NCBI GenBank assembly: GCA_963610045.1
Contig: CAVDMS010000008.1
Location: forward strand, 1-38,864
Reading direction: 5' to 3'
Source of the DNA: F23-B02 sp963610045
GTDB taxonomy: Bacteria > Bacillota > Clostridia > Oscillospirales > Oscillospiraceae
Length of the DNA stretch: 38,864 nucleotides
In this document: one piece after another, positions 38,826-38,864 of the stretch
Position numbering within the stretch: position 1 is the stretch's first letter
Layout of the letters: every line of letters begins with the position of its first letter
The notes under the pieces: model-generated
The model's database searches: none
What the model was told of the DNA's origin: nothing
What the model saw: only the letters and a program-made list of their open reading frames with translations
Translations under genes and position numbers: made by a program

Positions 38826-38864
38826 ATGGTAAGGAAGTACAAGACGATGGACGGCAACGAGGCA
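38826..38864 (+). CDS. nifJ: Pyruvate:ferredoxin oxidoreductase, N-terminal fragment
   Basis: Only the first 13 codons fall in the window. MVRKYKTMDGNEA matches the highly conserved N-terminus of pyruvate:ferredoxin (flavodoxin) oxidoreductase, where KTMDGN leads into the thiamine-diphosphate domain. The enzyme splits pyruvate into acetyl-CoA and CO2 and reduces ferredoxin, a core step of anaerobic metabolism. A strong ribosome site, CGGAGGAA (38813-38820), precedes the ATG at 38826. The rest of the gene lies beyond the right edge. Confidence 0.8.
   Translation, partial: MVRKYKTMDGNEA

Noticed and set aside
1..38864. CRISPR array, prophage or toxin-antitoxin locus
   Set aside because: There are no regularly spaced direct repeats, no phage structural or integrase genes, and no recognisable toxin-antitoxin pair in either strand.

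Overview
The window looks like a chromosomal stretch from a spore-forming, GC-rich member of the Clostridia, probably in the Oscillospiraceae/Ruminococcaceae range. The reasons are a sporulation sigma factor of the SigG type, the Asp23-like/FakA (YloU-YloV) gene pair, the HemZ-type radical SAM enzyme, the NiaR/PncB pair, the first codons of a pyruvate:ferredoxin oxidoreductase, strong Shine-Dalgarno sites and AT-rich spacers. A run of 10 N at 6710-6719 shows that this is draft or metagenome-assembled sequence. I see no rRNA, tRNA, CRISPR array, prophage or insertion sequence with a transposase.

Layout. (1) 313-4502 is a surface-modification operon: transglutaminase-like membrane protein, small lipoprotein, MBOAT O-acyltransferase and DHHW/AlgJ-like partner. 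(2) 4827-6509 is a membrane protein with long glycine-heptad coils and its own promoter. (3) 6670-9774, minus strand, holds BioY, a VanY-type lipoprotein, a metallo-beta-lactamase-fold hydrolase, a P-loop ATPase and an FlK-type thioesterase. (4) 9863-11671 holds a small unknown protein and a MATE exporter. (5) 11730-12917 is a PLP aminotransferase with a long structured leader. (6) 13286-15701 is hemZ plus a uridine-kinase-like protein. (7) 15733-18066, minus strand, is sigG and an NSS/SNF sodium symporter. (8) 18612-25096 is one operon in which a complete Nik/Dpp-type ABC importer (binding protein, two permeases, two ATPases) lies between two related SAM methyltransferases. (9) 25422-26504 is an EIIC-like transporter on the minus strand. 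(10) 26787-29762 is a MacB/FtsX-type ABC exporter pair. (11) 30150-32123, minus strand, is pncB-niaR, for niacin salvage and its control. (12) 32208-38638, minus strand, holds two FAD oxidoreductases, asparaginase, MoaC, FakA and an Asp23-like protein. (13) The window ends inside the start of a pyruvate:ferredoxin oxidoreductase gene.

Three things stand out. First, the methyltransferase-flanked importer is the best candidate for an undescribed system: its seven genes are tightly coupled, and the two enzymes share unusual motifs. Second, two 228/229-bp repeat elements lie in opposite orientation at 25125-25352 and 29862-30090. They share terminal inverted repeats and hairpins that differ between copies by paired changes, as a selected fold or a MITE-like mobile unit would. 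Third, a perfect palindrome just downstream of the EIIC-like gene's promoter, with niaR and pncB a few kilobases away, suggests that this transporter may belong to a niacin regulon.
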